Both the position numbers and the translations under genes were made by a program. Below are positions 18,738-27,241 of a DNA stretch of 64,000 nucleotides, in pieces (the stretch's first letter is position 1; every line of letters starts with the position of its first letter). This stretch comes from CAVRQM01 sp963732775 (GTDB lineage: Bacteria; Pseudomonadota; Alphaproteobacteria; Acetobacterales; Acetobacteraceae). Where the stretch lies: the NCBI GenBank assembly GCA_963732775.1, contig CAVTAR010000001.1, forward strand, positions 682,001 to 746,000, read 5' to 3'. The notes under the pieces are model-generated. The model worked only from the letters and a program-made list of their open reading frames with translations, was not told the origin of the DNA and did no database searches.

Positions 18738-20748
18738 TCGAGCCGCCGGCGAGCTGATCGGCGGCCGCTACGCCGTCGATGCGCAGCGGCTGACCGAGGC
18801 CGGGGCGGGGCTGGTGGCGTTCGCCGCGCACGAGGCGGTGTCCGGGCGCGGCGGATTGATGGCACTGCAGGTGCGGGCGCCGGCGCCGCCGCGTCCCCGG
18901 CCGCTCGCCACCCTGCTGGGCAGCGTGCTGCCGGGCCTGCTGACCACGCACGCGTTTGGTGCCGGCCTCGGCCCGGCCGGCGCGCCCGACATGTTCGTGG
19001 TGTGCGATGCCCCGGCCGGGCCGCCGGTCGGGACCCACGATACGATCCGGCGTCGCTGGGGCGAGGGCGAGTTGCTGGGCTGCGTGCTGCGGCCGATTGG
19101 CGCGGCGCTGCAGGCGTTGCAGCGCCTGCGGCTGACCCACCGGGCGATCCGTCCCGAGAACGTGTTCCAGGGCCGCGCCGGGCAGCCGGTCGTGCTCGGT
19201 CCCGGCTGGGCAGCGCCCCCGGCCTGCTTCCAGCCGGCATGCTTCGAGCCGCCCTATGTGTCGGCCTGCCTCGCGTCCGGCCGTGGCGACGGCAGCCTCG
19301 CCGACGACGTCTACGCGCTGGGCGTCCTGCTGCTGGCGCTCGCGGCCGGCCAGGTGCCAATGGCCGGGCTGGAGGACGCCGAGGTGGTCCGGCGCAAGCG
19401 CGGGCTGGGCAGTTTCGCGGCCCTCAGCGCCGGCCTCGCGGTGTCGCCCACGATCGCCGAACTGGTGCGCGGGATGCTGGCCGACGATCCCGACCATCGC
19501 CCGTCGCCGGCCCAGCTCCAGGACCCGGAGGCCATCCGCGGCCGCCGCCTCGCCATCCGCCCGGCCCGCGTCGCGATACGGCCGCTGGACGTGGCGGGGC
19601 AGACGGTGTGGCACGCGCGCGCCCTGGCCGGGGCGCTCGCCGGGGCGCCCGGGCCCGGCGCGCAGGCGCTGCGCGGCGGGCTCGTCGAGCGCTGGTTGCG
19701 GCGTCAGCTCGGCGAGCCGGCGCTGGCCACGCTGGTCGAGGAAGCGGTGCGTGCCCGTGGTGCCGATCCGGGTGCCGATCCGGGTGCCGAGCTGGGCGCC
19801 AAGCAGGGCGACGATGCGGTGCTGCTGATGCGCGCGGTCGCACTGCTCGACCCGCTGGCGCCGTTGTGCTGGGGCGGGCTGTGCCTGTGGCCCGACGGGC
19901 TGGGCCCCGCGCTCGCCGCCGCCACGCCAGTCGAGGCGGGGGCGCTGGCGCAGATGGTGGACAGCGAGGCGCTCGCGATCTGGGCCGCCTCGCGCCCCGA
20001 GCGCTGCGACGTGGCGAGCCTGCGCGCCCAGGCGCGGGACTGGCGCATGGTCCTGGCACGGCGCGACTGGAGCGGCGGCGCGCTGGTCCTGACGGTGCAG
20101 CTCAATCCGCTGAAGCGCTGTGCCAGCACGGCGCCGGGGGCGTGGCCGGTGGTGGCGGCGACGGACCTGCTGCCGGCGCTGGAGCGCGTGGCCCAGTCCG
20201 CCGCGGCGCGGCCCGATCCTGGCATGTCCGCGCTCCCGATCGACCGCGACATCGCCGCCTTCATCGCCGGCCACGACGATTTCCGGCTCGCCCGTGAGGT
20301 CGCCGCGCTCGGACCGCCGTCCCAGGATACCAGCGTGGAGCAGGCGGCGATGGCACAGTTGCGCCTGCTCGCGCGCATGCAGACGCGGTTGCGCGCTCCC
20401 GCCCTGCCAGCCTTGGCGGCGTCGCTGGCCGCGGCGCTGCGGCCGGGACTTGCCCGCTGGCGGAGCCTGGACAGGCGTGGCCGGGTCGAGGCGGCGATGG
20501 CGCGGCAGGCGGCGGCCGGGGCGCTGTCCGGGTTGCTGCAGGCGGTGGAGGACCCGACCGAGCGCGAGGCGGACGGGCGCGAGACCGAGGCGGCCCGTGC
20601 GGCGATCGCGCGGATCGACGCCGAGATCGCGCATATCGAGGCGGCTCGTGCCGACCGAGCGGCGCGCGCGCGCCGGGTCGGGCTGGAGGTCACGGCGGCC
20701 CTCGGCGTGATCGCAGTGGCCATGGTCGCGGCCGCCCTGGTCCTCTGA
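18697..20748 (+). CDS. Pseudokinase with C-terminal membrane segment
   Basis: About 683 residues. The first ~300 carry a protein-kinase-like fold with degraded catalysis: HRAIRPEN at 148-155 replaces HRD-x-K-x2-N (the catalytic Asp is Ala150), the DFG position reads GPG (168-170), and no VAIK lysine is evident. DDVYALGVLLLALAAGQ is a clear kinase C-lobe helix. A ~350-residue middle region has no recognised domain, contains an alanine/arginine-rich helical stretch (ERETEAARAAIARIDAEIAHIEA) likely to be coiled coil, and ends in a single transmembrane helix (last ~22 residues), so the protein is probably tail-anchored. I chose GTG 18697; upstream codons lie in the preceding gene. The next gene overlaps the stop (TGATG). 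Likely a scaffold rather than an enzyme. Confidence 0.7.
   Translation: MQQRPQGGGPRPADRAAGELIGGRYAVDAQRLTEAGAGLVAFAAHEAVSGRGGLMALQVRAPAPPRPRPLATLLGSVLPGLLTTHAFGAGLGPAGAPDMFVVCDAPAGPPVGTHDTIRRRWGEGELLGCVLRPIGAALQALQRLRLTHRAIRPENVFQGRAGQPVVLGPGWAAPPACFQPACFEPPYVSACLASGRGDGSLADDVYALGVLLLALAAGQVPMAGLEDAEVVRRKRGLGSFAALSAGLAVSPTIAELVRGMLADDPDHRPSPAQLQDPEAIRGRRLAIRPARVAIRPLDVAGQTVWHARALAGALAGAPGPGAQALRGGLVERWLRRQLGEPALATLVEEAVRARGADPGADPGAELGAKQGDDAVLLMRAVALLDPLAPLCWGGLCLWPDGLGPALAAATPVEAGALAQMVDSEALAIWAASRPERCDVASLRAQARDWRMVLARRDWSGGALVLTVQLNPLKRCASTAPGAWPVVAATDLLPALERVAQSAAARPDPGMSALPIDRDIAAFIAGHDDFRLAREVAALGPPSQDTSVEQAAMAQLRLLARMQTRLRAPALPALAASLAAALRPGLARWRSLDRRGRVEAAMARQAAAGALSGLLQAVEDPTEREADGRETEAARAAIARIDAEIAHIEAARADRAARARRVGLEVTAALGVIAVAMVAAALVL
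19759..19790 (+). repeat. 12-bp tandem repeat in the pseudokinase gene
   Basis: Two full units and a partial third of ggtgccgatccg encode GADP repeats. It is in frame and falls in the unassigned central region. Confidence 0.85.
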
Positions 20749-21200
20749 TGGCGCGGGCAGCCAAGCGCCGGGGCGGCGGTGGCGAGCCGCGGTTCTACGG
20801 GTTGATGCTCGCCTGTGGCGGCTCCCTGGCCGCCTCGCCCGGGTCGGCCCTGGCGCTCACGCTGTGGCTGCTGCCGGGCCTACTGCTCTGGCTCGCCGAG
20901 CGCACCCCCGGGCGCCCGGCCGCCCGCTGCCTGCTCCTGGCCGGTGGGGCCGCCGCACTGCCGGGCCTGGCCCAGGTATGGAGCGATGGCGGTGGGCTCG
21001 GGGATGCTGCGGCCCTGGCGACCGACCCGCGCCGGTGGGCGCTGCCTTGGGCGGCGCAGTCGGCGGCGTGGCTGCTGACCCAGGTGGTTCCGGCGATCAC
21101 GGCGGCCCTGGCGGAAGCCGCCGCGCGGCGGCAGGGGGCCCGACTGCGCGCCGCCCGCGCCCGGCTCGAGACGGAGTGGTCGCTCGACGATCCGTCGTGA
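20748..21200 (+). CDS. Small membrane protein paired with the pseudokinase
   Basis: A 150-residue protein starting at the ATG that overlaps the pseudokinase stop (TGATG), so the two are translated together. Three hydrophobic stretches are visible: LMLACGGSLAASPGSALALTLWLLPGLLLWLA (one or two helices), CLLLAGGAAALPGLA and WAAQSAAWLLTQVVPAITAAL. The N-terminus is basic and the C-terminus is a charged Arg/Ala helix. No domain is recognised. Coupling suggests it forms a membrane complex with the upstream tail-anchored protein. Confidence 0.7.
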   Translation: MARAAKRRGGGGEPRFYGLMLACGGSLAASPGSALALTLWLLPGLLLWLAERTPGRPAARCLLLAGGAAALPGLAQVWSDGGGLGDAAALATDPRRWALPWAAQSAAWLLTQVVPAITAALAEAAARRQGARLRAARARLETEWSLDDPS

Positions 21201-21215
21201 GCGCCGCGGCAGGTC

Positions 21216-21241
21216 AGGTCGGCACGTCAGGTCGGCACGTC
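21216..21241. repeat. 13-bp direct duplication at the rpoH 3' end
   Basis: Two exact copies of aggtcggcacgtc lie back to back between the convergent membrane-protein gene and rpoH, and the second copy runs into the rpoH stop codon (21240-21242 on the plus strand). Confidence 0.9.
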
Positions 21242-22163
21242 AGGCGGCGGCTGCGCTCGACCCGCCATGCGAGGCGGCGAGGCTTGCCGCCGCGCGGCGG
21301 CGCTCCGCCACCTGGGTGTGCATCGCTTTCTGGAGCTTCTCGAACGCCCGCACCTCGATCTGTCGCACCCGTTCGCGCGAGATGCCGTATTGCTGCGACA
21401 GCTCCTCGAGCGTGGTCGGCTCGTCCTTCAGGCGGCGCTCGATCAGGATGTGCCGCTCACGCTCGTTCAGGCTCTTCAGCGCGCCGTTCAGCAGCGCCTT
21501 GCGGCCGGAGAACTCCTCGTGCTCGGCGAGCGTGTCCTCCTGGCTCTCGGCGTCGTCCACCAGCCAATCCTGCCACTCGCCCTCGCTGTCGGCGCGGACC
21601 GGGGCGTTCAGGCTGTGGTCGGGCGCGGTCAGCCGGCGGTTCATGCTGACCACGTCCTGCTCCGGCACGTCGAGCACGTGGGCGATGCGCGCCACCTGCT
21701 CGGGCTGCAGGTCGCCGTCCTCGATCGCCTGCATCTGCCCCTTCAGCCGGCGCAGGTTGAAGAACAGCTTCTTCTGGGCGGCGGTGGTGCCCATCTTCAC
21801 CAGCGACCAGCTATGCAGGATGTATTCCTGGATCGCCGCACGGATCCACCACATGGCGTAGGTAGCCAGGCGGAAGCCGCGGTCGGGATCGAAGCGCTTG
21901 ACGGCCTGCATCATGCCGACATTGCCTTCGCTGATCAGCTCGCCGACCGGCAATCCGTAGCCGCGATAGCCCATGGCGATCTTGGCGACCAGGCGGAGGT
22001 GCGAGGTCACGAGCTTGTGCGCGGACTCCATGTCCTCGTCGTCGCGCCACGCCTTGGAGAGCGACAGCTCCTCCTCGGGGGTGAGCATCGGAAACTTGCG
22101 GATCTCCTGCAAGTAGCGGGTCAGGTTGCCCTCGGGGGCAACGTTGATGACGGCAGAGGCCAC
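21240..22163 (-). CDS. rpoH: RNA polymerase heat-shock sigma factor RpoH
   Basis: A 307-residue sigma-70-family factor. Region 2 is plain (SHLRLVAKIAMGYRGYGLPVGELISEGNVGMMQAV, with DRGFRLATYAMWWIRAAIQEYI), the RpoH box QKKLFFNLRR is at residues 130-139 and separates RpoH from RpoD, and region 4 carries the helix-turn-helix LEELSQQYGISRERVRQIEVRAFEKL. It directs transcription of heat-shock genes. The 246-base gap upstream (22164-22409) should hold its promoter; I see no clear sigma boxes there. It ends in a convergent arrangement with the small membrane gene. Confidence 0.97.
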   Translation of the reverse strand: MASAVINVAPEGNLTRYLQEIRKFPMLTPEEELSLSKAWRDDEDMESAHKLVTSHLRLVAKIAMGYRGYGLPVGELISEGNVGMMQAVKRFDPDRGFRLATYAMWWIRAAIQEYILHSWSLVKMGTTAAQKKLFFNLRRLKGQMQAIEDGDLQPEQVARIAHVLDVPEQDVVSMNRRLTAPDHSLNAPVRADSEGEWQDWLVDDAESQEDTLAEHEEFSGRKALLNGALKSLNERERHILIERRLKDEPTTLEELSQQYGISRERVRQIEVRAFEKLQKAMHTQVAERRRAAASLAASHGGSSAAAA

Positions 22164-22409
22164 GGTAGGCTCCTTTCGTCTGGCTCGAGACGGCTGCCCA
22201 GAACACGACTGACCAGTCTTACGGCACAGTCCGCTCGGGGTTGCGGGGTTGTTACGCCCGGACCAGAGACATGGATGCGATGTAAGCCAGCGGCGCTGCC
22301 GGCGGTCCCGAGAAAGGCGACGCTCCGGCCAACCCGTACGGGCGGCGCATCCGAACCGCCCCGGCTCTCTTCCTACATGGTCGCGGAACGGCCGTCAAGT
22401 TAATCAGAC

Positions 22410-23423
22410 TTAATCGGTCCTGATTGGCGTCGTGGCCAGTGCCGCCCGCTCCAGCAGGACCTGCATGTCGGCGGGCGGCGGGGTCGCGAACTGCAGCGAC
22501 GCGCCGGTGCGCGGGTGACTGAACCCGAGGCTTGCCGCGTGCAGCGCCTGGCGGGGGAAGTCCAGCATATGCCGGCGCAGGTCCGCCTCCAGCAGGCGGG
22601 CGGCAGCGGGGATGCGGCGCAGGTAGACCGGGTCGCCGACCAGCGGGTGGCCGCGGGCGGCCAGGTGGACGCGGATCTGATGCGTGCGCCCGGTCGCGAG
22701 GCGGCATTCCACCAGCGCCAGCGCCAGCCCGTGCCGATCGAGCACCCGGTAGTGGGTCAGCGCCGGCTTGCCGCCGGCTGCCACCAGGGCCATGCGCTTG
22801 CGCTCGCGTGGATCGCGGCCGATCGCGCCCTCGATGCTGCCGGCGGCCGGGGAGGGCGCGCCCCAAGCGAGGGCAAGGTAGGCGCGCTCGATGTCGCGCG
22901 CGGCGAAGGCGGCCCCGAGGGTGGCCAGCGCCAACTCCGTCTTGGCCACCACCAACACGCCAGAGGTGTCGCGGTCGAGCCGATGCACAATCCCCGGCCG
23001 CCGCTCCCCGCCGATGCCGGGCAGCGTGTCTCCGGCATGGGCGAGGATGGCGTTGACCAGCGTGCCGTCCTCGTTGCCGGCGGCCGGGTGGACCACCAGG
23101 CCGGCCTGCTTGTCCAGCACCAGCAGGTCGGAGTCCTCGTAGAGGATGGCGAGCGGGATCGCCTGCGGCTGCGGCAGCGCCGGGCGCGGGGCGGGGATGT
23201 CCAGCGTGTAGGTGGCGCCGGCGCGCACCGGCTCGGCGGGCTCGTGCACCGGCGAGCCATCGCGGCTGGCCCGGCCCGCCTCGACCAGCTGCTTGATGCG
23301 CGAGCGGGTGAACTGGTCGAGGCGATCGGCCAGGAAGCGGTCCACGCGACGCCCGGCGTCGGCCGTCGCCGCGGTGATGCGGTGGACGCCACCGCTTGCG
23401 TCCGGCCGCCGGGGGGCTGACAT
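22410..23423 (-). CDS. rluD: 23S rRNA pseudouridine synthase RluD family
   Basis: A 337-residue RluA/RluD-type pseudouridine synthase. An S4 RNA-binding domain occupies residues ~20-70 (RRVDRFLADRL, RSRIKQLVEAGR) and the catalytic motif HRLDRDTSG places Asp150; TGRTHQIRVHLA and GDPVY are the further family motifs. RluD modifies helix 69 of 23S rRNA and is the best match by S4 domain and length, though RluC is close. The start ATG at 23423 gives a short leader before the S4 domain. The divergent DUF6476 gene begins 28 bases away. Confidence 0.9.
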   Translation of the reverse strand: MSAPRRPDASGGVHRITAATADAGRRVDRFLADRLDQFTRSRIKQLVEAGRASRDGSPVHEPAEPVRAGATYTLDIPAPRPALPQPQAIPLAILYEDSDLLVLDKQAGLVVHPAAGNEDGTLVNAILAHAGDTLPGIGGERRPGIVHRLDRDTSGVLVVAKTELALATLGAAFAARDIERAYLALAWGAPSPAAGSIEGAIGRDPRERKRMALVAAGGKPALTHYRVLDRHGLALALVECRLATGRTHQIRVHLAARGHPLVGDPVYLRRIPAAARLLEADLRRHMLDFPRQALHAASLGFSHPRTGASLQFATPPPADMQVLLERAALATTPIRTD

Positions 23424-23451
23424 GGCGATGACATAGCGCGGGGGCGAGCGG

Positions 23452-23742
23452 TTGGGCAGGGGCACGGTGCGGGCGCTGGTGGTGGCGAGCATCGGGATGG
23501 CGGTGCTGATCGTGCTGGGCGTGGCGGCGCTGCTGGTGGTCGTGGCGCGCCGGTCGCTGGTGCCGGCCGGCATCCCGGCCGCTCCGGTGGTGCTGGCGGA
23601 GCCGGCAGGGACACGGATTGCCGGCGCGGTCGGGCCGGCGGAGGCGCTGGTGCTGCGCCTCGTGGGGGGTGGCGCGGACCGGGTGGTGGTGGTCGATGCC
23701 CGCAGCGGCCGGGTGCTGGCGCGCGTGGGTCTGCCGCCGTGA
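23452..23742 (+). CDS. DUF6476 membrane protein
   Basis: A 96-residue protein with one N-terminal transmembrane helix (ALVVASIGMAVLIVLGVAALLVVV) and a periplasmic beta-rich tail ending RVVVVDARSGRVLARV, the usual pattern of alphaproteobacterial DUF6476 proteins. No ATG exists; I used TTG 23452, but GTG 23467 with GGCAGGGG before it is about equally likely. Its stop overlaps the start of the DUF2256 gene. Function unknown. Confidence 0.7.
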   Translation: MGRGTVRALVVASIGMAVLIVLGVAALLVVVARRSLVPAGIPAAPVVLAEPAGTRIAGAVGPAEALVLRLVGGGADRVVVVDARSGRVLARVGLPP

Positions 23743-23939
23743 CGCGCGGCGACGCGCGGCCGCCCGACAAGGTGTGCGCCGCGTGCGCCCGGCCGTTCGC
23801 GTGGCGGCGCAAATGGGCGCGCGACTGGGAGCAGGTGCGGTTCTGCTCCGACGCATGTCGCAGCGGCCGGTACGCCCGCGCCCGCGCGGCGTCCAGCGAC
23901 GCGCAGGCGCCGCTTGATGTGCGGCGGCGAAGCCCCTAG
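23739..23939 (+). CDS. DUF2256 zinc-finger protein
   Basis: A 66-residue protein matching DUF2256: C13-x2-C16, then RPFAWRRKWARDWEQVRFCSDAC with C36-x3-C40, which looks like a structural zinc site. GTG 23739 overlaps the preceding stop (GTGA). Such proteins are often found near photolyase-like genes elsewhere; none is here. It is the last chromosomal gene before the tRNA-Glu and the genomic island. Confidence 0.82.
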   Translation: MTRGDARPPDKVCAACARPFAWRRKWARDWEQVRFCSDACRSGRYARARAASSDAQAPLDVRRRSP

Positions 23940-23956
23940 AACGCTGCCCGGCCATG

Positions 23957-24032
23957 GTCCCCTTCGTCTAGAGGCCTAGGACACCGCCCTCTCACGGCGG
24001 TAACAGGGGTTCGAATCCCCTAGGGGACGCCA
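23957..24032 (+). tRNA. tRNA-Glu (anticodon CTC)
   Basis: The cloverleaf folds fully: acceptor GTCCCCT pairs with AGGGGAC (24022-24028), a 5-bp anticodon stem (23984-23988 with 23996-24000) closes the loop CTCTCAC whose anticodon CTC is at 23991-23993, the T-arm has GGTTCGAATCC, and the CCA end is encoded (24030-24032). Its 3' part is repeated at 37725-37768, which marks it as an island insertion site. Confidence 0.97.
23989..24032 (+). repeat. Attachment site copy inside tRNA-Glu
   Basis: This 44-base 3' half of the tRNA, from the anticodon loop to CCA, recurs at 37725-37768 with only two substitutions. It is the attachment core used by the island integrase; the tRNA side stays complete and functional. 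Confidence 0.88.
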
Positions 24033-24124
24033 CGCGTTGTCAGCAGGTTAGGAGCTGACAAGAAAAGGCCAGTAGACGGCATACGGCACTGACACGGCAT
24101 GGACGGTTCGGGCCAAGGCATCGT

Positions 24125-24838
24125 TCACGCGGGGTTCCGCCCCACGCCGATATCTGTCGCGGGAGCTTCGAGGGCGGGCAGGGGTGCCAGCAGTTCGGGG
24201 CCGTTGTTGGCGACAAGGTTCACCGCCCGACTTACAGGCCAGAGCCGCACAGCGCCTTCATCGGCCGGCCGAAGCAGCGCTTTAGCGTCAATGTTCGCCT
24301 CACCCAGCCAAGCCGGCCAGTTGGCTTCCTCTATGATCACGGGCATCCGATCGTGCAGCTCCCGCATGGTGGCGTTCGCGGTCGTGGTGATGATGGCATA
24401 GGTGCGGACCACCTCCCCATCTGGCGCGCGCCAGCTATCCCACAGCCCCGCAAAGGCGAGCATTCCGCCGTCGGTGCGGGCGATCGCGTACGGCTGTTTC
24501 CCGTCAGGCCTCGCCTGCCATTCGTAGAAGGCGTCGGCGGGGACTAGGCAGCGCCGCTTTGCCAGGACGGCGCGAAACATGCCCGAGTACGCGACCGTCT
24601 CGGCGCGCGCGTTGATCGGTCTACGCCCACCCTTCGGATCGGCGGTCAACCAGGGGATCAAACCCCAGCGCAGCAGGTCGAGGTGCCGCTCGCCGGTCGC
24701 GGGATTGTGGCGGATGACTGGGGCCGATTGCATCGGTGCCTTGTTCCAGGTCGGCGCGGTGTTCGGCAGCGGATTGCTGGTGCGGAACAGGGCGCGTATC
24801 GCTTCCGGCGGGAGAAAAATGGCGTAGCGACCGCACAT
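24125..24838 (-). CDS. SRAP-domain protein (YedK/HMCES-like abasic-site crosslinker)
   Basis: A 237-residue SRAP protein. After Met removal, Cys2 (MCGRY) would form the thiazolidine link to abasic sites in single-stranded DNA. The other active-site residues are all present: Asn76 in INARAET, Glu106 in FYEW and His162 in LHDRMPV, with the NKAPMQ motif near residue 32. The start at 24838 is fixed by the need for Cys2. Elsewhere such proteins protect single-stranded DNA at forks; within this island it may guard the element during replication or transfer. A second SRAP gene lies 97 bases upstream on the same strand. Confidence 0.9.
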   Translation of the reverse strand: MCGRYAIFLPPEAIRALFRTSNPLPNTAPTWNKAPMQSAPVIRHNPATGERHLDLLRWGLIPWLTADPKGGRRPINARAETVAYSGMFRAVLAKRRCLVPADAFYEWQARPDGKQPYAIARTDGGMLAFAGLWDSWRAPDGEVVRTYAIITTTANATMRELHDRMPVIIEEANWPAWLGEANIDAKALLRPADEGAVRLWPVSRAVNLVANNGPELLAPLPALEAPATDIGVGRNPA

Positions 24839-24935
24839 GCCCACCTCCCGATTAGAATGGTTGCGCTTAGTAGCGGGTTGATAGCACTGCCTGAACCCGA
24901 CGCCAACCGGGCGCCGGCTGTTCACTCAGGAATGG

Positions 24936-25565
24936 CTATGCAGCCATGGCCTCGCTAACCGGCCAGACCCGTAAGGCACTTTCGCGGGTCGGCCGCAGCA
25001 ATGCCGTCACCTCGCCTTTGACGTCGCCCAACCATCTCGGCCAGTCGGCTTCCTCGATGACCACCGGCACCCGATCATCCCGACCGTTCGTGGTCGCTTT
25101 CGCAACCGTAGTGATGATGGCGTAACTGTAGACGACAGCACCGCTAGGCGGTTGCCAGGCTTCCCATACCCCTGCAAGGGCAAGAGGAGCGCCATCGGAG
25201 CTACCAACCGCGGATGGAGGGCTGCCATCCGGAGCCTCGCGCCCGTCGTAGATAAAATCGGCCGGCACCAAGCACCTCTGCTGGCCGAAGGAGTAACGAA
25301 ACATCGCGGAGTTGGCGACCGTCTCGGCCGGCGCCGTGGTCGGCTGACGCCCGCCCTTCGGGTCGGCGATGAACGGCGGTGTCAGGCCCCAGCGCAACAA
25401 ATCAAATCGCCGCTCGCCCGTGCCGCGCAATTGGCGGACCACCGGAGCCAACTGGGGCGGCTCAATGTCGCATGATATTGGCACCTCTCCGGGCGGTGCA
25501 TTCGTGGTGCGAAAGCGCGCTTTCAGTCTTTCGGGCGAAGAGATGAGACCGTAGCGAGCGCACAT
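24936..25565 (-). CDS. SRAP-domain paralogue with degenerate active site
   Basis: A 209-residue SRAP protein clearly homologous to its neighbour along the whole length (RFDLLRWGLTPPFIADPKGGRQP, MFRYSFGQQRCLVPAD, YSYAIITTVAKAT). Cys2 is kept (MCARY), but the three other catalytic positions differ: Asn becomes Thr77, Glu becomes Asp107 in IYDG, and His becomes Asp163 in GRDDRVPV. It is also about 28 residues shorter at the C-terminus. It may bind DNA without the regulated crosslink chemistry, or be drifting. It is still a full open frame with no stops, which argues for some retained role. Confidence 0.85.
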   Translation of the reverse strand: MCARYGLISSPERLKARFRTTNAPPGEVPISCDIEPPQLAPVVRQLRGTGERRFDLLRWGLTPPFIADPKGGRQPTTAPAETVANSAMFRYSFGQQRCLVPADFIYDGREAPDGSPPSAVGSSDGAPLALAGVWEAWQPPSGAVVYSYAIITTVAKATTNGRDDRVPVVIEEADWPRWLGDVKGEVTALLRPTRESALRVWPVSEAMAA

Positions 25566-25595
25566 TTGCAGTTCCCCTTGTTGAAAGTCAGAACG

Positions 25596-25898
25596 TCAAT
25601 CCTTAATAATCCGGCGCGAGTGTAAGCGACACACCCGTTGCTCCAGCGGCCATGTGATGACCACAAAATGCCCGAGGCTGTCGCTTGTGGGCGGAGTGAT
25701 ATTCTTCCTTGCGCGTATCACCTCGATCGCGTGCAAGACATCGAACAGCAACACTGCATCCTCATGATTGCCTTCACTGGAAAGCTCACTGATTAAACGA
25801 ATGATGAATAACTCGGCATTGAAGCCCTGCTCGGCTATGATATCGCGAGCGGTCAGCCAAGGCTCGTTGTTGTCGTCTGGCGTCCTATCAACACGCAT
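25596..25898 (-). CDS. Hypothetical protein, ~100 residues
   Basis: A 100-residue open frame from ATG 25898, acidic in its first half (MRVDRTPDDNNEPWLTARDII) with helical stretches (AELFIIRLISELSSEG). The codon use is lower in GC than neighbouring chromosomal genes. A longer frame from further upstream is possible. No family is recognised. It overlaps the end of the next minus-strand open frame by 11 bases. Confidence 0.5.
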   Translation of the reverse strand: MRVDRTPDDNNEPWLTARDIIAEQGFNAELFIIRLISELSSEGNHEDAVLLFDVLHAIEVIRARKNITPPTSDSLGHFVVITWPLEQRVCRLHSRRIIKD

Positions 25899-26331
25899 CC
25901 TGGCACTCCCGCGTAAACACCAATCCGACTGTAGCTGACGGTTGAGCAACGGACGCCGTGGCGCAGTAGCTTGCGACCAATGCCTCAATCCGGCTTCTGT
26001 CCATTGATGTCGGCCGGCGAAACGCAGTCAGAGCTGACTTTAGCGTGACGTATTTCCTCGCCGCCGATCCATTCTCGTGGGTGTGCGGTTCGAGACAGTC
26101 CGTCGTCAGTACGGTATATAAAATACCGAATCCAGGATATATTACTTCAACTTTGTTCCAGTCGCCGTCAGAGTGGCAGTTTGAAGCACAAATCCACCAC
26201 TGTGCGACGCTCATCACCGCCGCCCATGAACATGCGTATTTCAAATCTCCGTCATCTATCATGGTGACTTCTGCACACGCCGGTGAGATCAACATTTCAT
26301 GTCCTACGGTATCAAAGTTCGTCTGCAACAC
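25888..26331 (-). CDS. Hypothetical protein, ~147 residues
   Basis: An open frame of 147 codons starting at TTG 26331, or 135 codons from ATG 26295. It contains several Cys and Trp (YACSWAAVMSVAQWWICASNC) and a C-terminal basic patch. Base composition is clearly less GC-rich than the host genes, as for its downstream neighbour. No known domain. The open frame in this base composition is unlikely by chance alone, but the start is uncertain. Confidence 0.45.
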   Translation of the reverse strand: MLQTNFDTVGHEMLISPACAEVTMIDDGDLKYACSWAAVMSVAQWWICASNCHSDGDWNKVEVIYPGFGILYTVLTTDCLEPHTHENGSAARKYVTLKSALTAFRRPTSMDRSRIEALVASYCATASVAQPSATVGLVFTRECQDAC

Positions 26332-26435
26332 GCAATGATATGACTCGATGTTATCCCCACCATCAGAACGGTATCAATATTCCGCTAAATATCTACTTTG
26401 ACTGTTAAGTTTTGTTGGTTGAAATGGTGCCACAA

Positions 26436-27103
26436 CTACCGGCGCAGCAGGTTCCGCACCGTGGTTGCGTGCCAGTCCCCACCCCGCGCCGTGCGCACCC
26501 CGCGCGCATTCAGCGCCGCCGCGATAGCGCGATGGCCGCGCACGCCGCTCGCCTCGATGCTGCGGACCACCGGAATGACGTTAGCCGCGAAGGTGTCCGC
26601 CGCCGCCCGGTTCGCGTCCGCACCCTTGGCGGAGGCTTCGGCGAGGTTCGTCCGGATTGCCCAGCCTCGCGCCTTGCGCCTTCTTGCTGGCCAGCGCGGC
26701 ACGGGTGCGCTCGGAAATCAGGGCGCGCTCTTTCTCGGCCAGGGCGGCATATAGGTGCAGCATGAAGGGGTCCGCGTCGGCGCCCAGCTCGGCCACGATG
26801 AACGGCACCCGCTGCGCCATCAGACCCGGACACGAACGCCACGTCGCGCGACAGTCGGTCCAGCTTCGCGACAAGCACCGCACCCCGCGCCTTGCGGGCG
26901 GTCGCCAGTGCCCGGCCCAACTCCGGCCGGCGGTCAATGGCATCGGCACCCTTGCCGGTCTCGACTTCCACATGCTCGGCCAGCAGCTCGCAGCCCTCGG
27001 CCTCGATGAACCGGGCGATGGCCGCACGCTGCGCCGCGATGCCCAAGCCGGAGCGGCCTTGCTTGTCGGTCGAAACGCGGATGTAGCTGACGACTTGGCG
27101 CAT
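26436..27103 (-). pseudogene. Serine recombinase (resolvase family), two frameshifts
   Basis: A resolvase/invertase-type recombinase whose pieces occur in three frames. The first (from ATG 27103) has RQVVSYIRVSTDKQ with the nucleophilic Ser, GIAAQRAAI and VAKLDRLSRDVAFVSG. After an extra base near 26829 the second frame continues LMAQRVPFIVAELGADADPFMLHLYAALAEKERALISERT. After a second shift near 26658 the third frame completes a C-terminal DNA-binding part, NLAEASAKGADANRAAADTF to ATTVRNLLRR. The net length is two bases out of frame. The protein cannot be made as a whole, so it is probably a relic of another insertion inside the island. Confidence 0.82.
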
Positions 27104-27241
27104 GGCCGGGCCCCGGACGCGGTGTGTGTGCAAACACCATACGTCCGTATAGGGTTATGTGCAATAGGAAAACACAAAGGGACGGCACGGGATATAGCAG
27201 GGGTTCTTGTTCCGTTCCGCCGTGTGCCGTAGCGTCCCGTC

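Noticed and set aside
19138..19170. An active Ser/Thr kinase at 18697-20748.
   Set aside because: The catalytic Asp is Ala, DFG reads GPG and no ATP-binding lysine is seen, so catalysis as a normal kinase is not supported.
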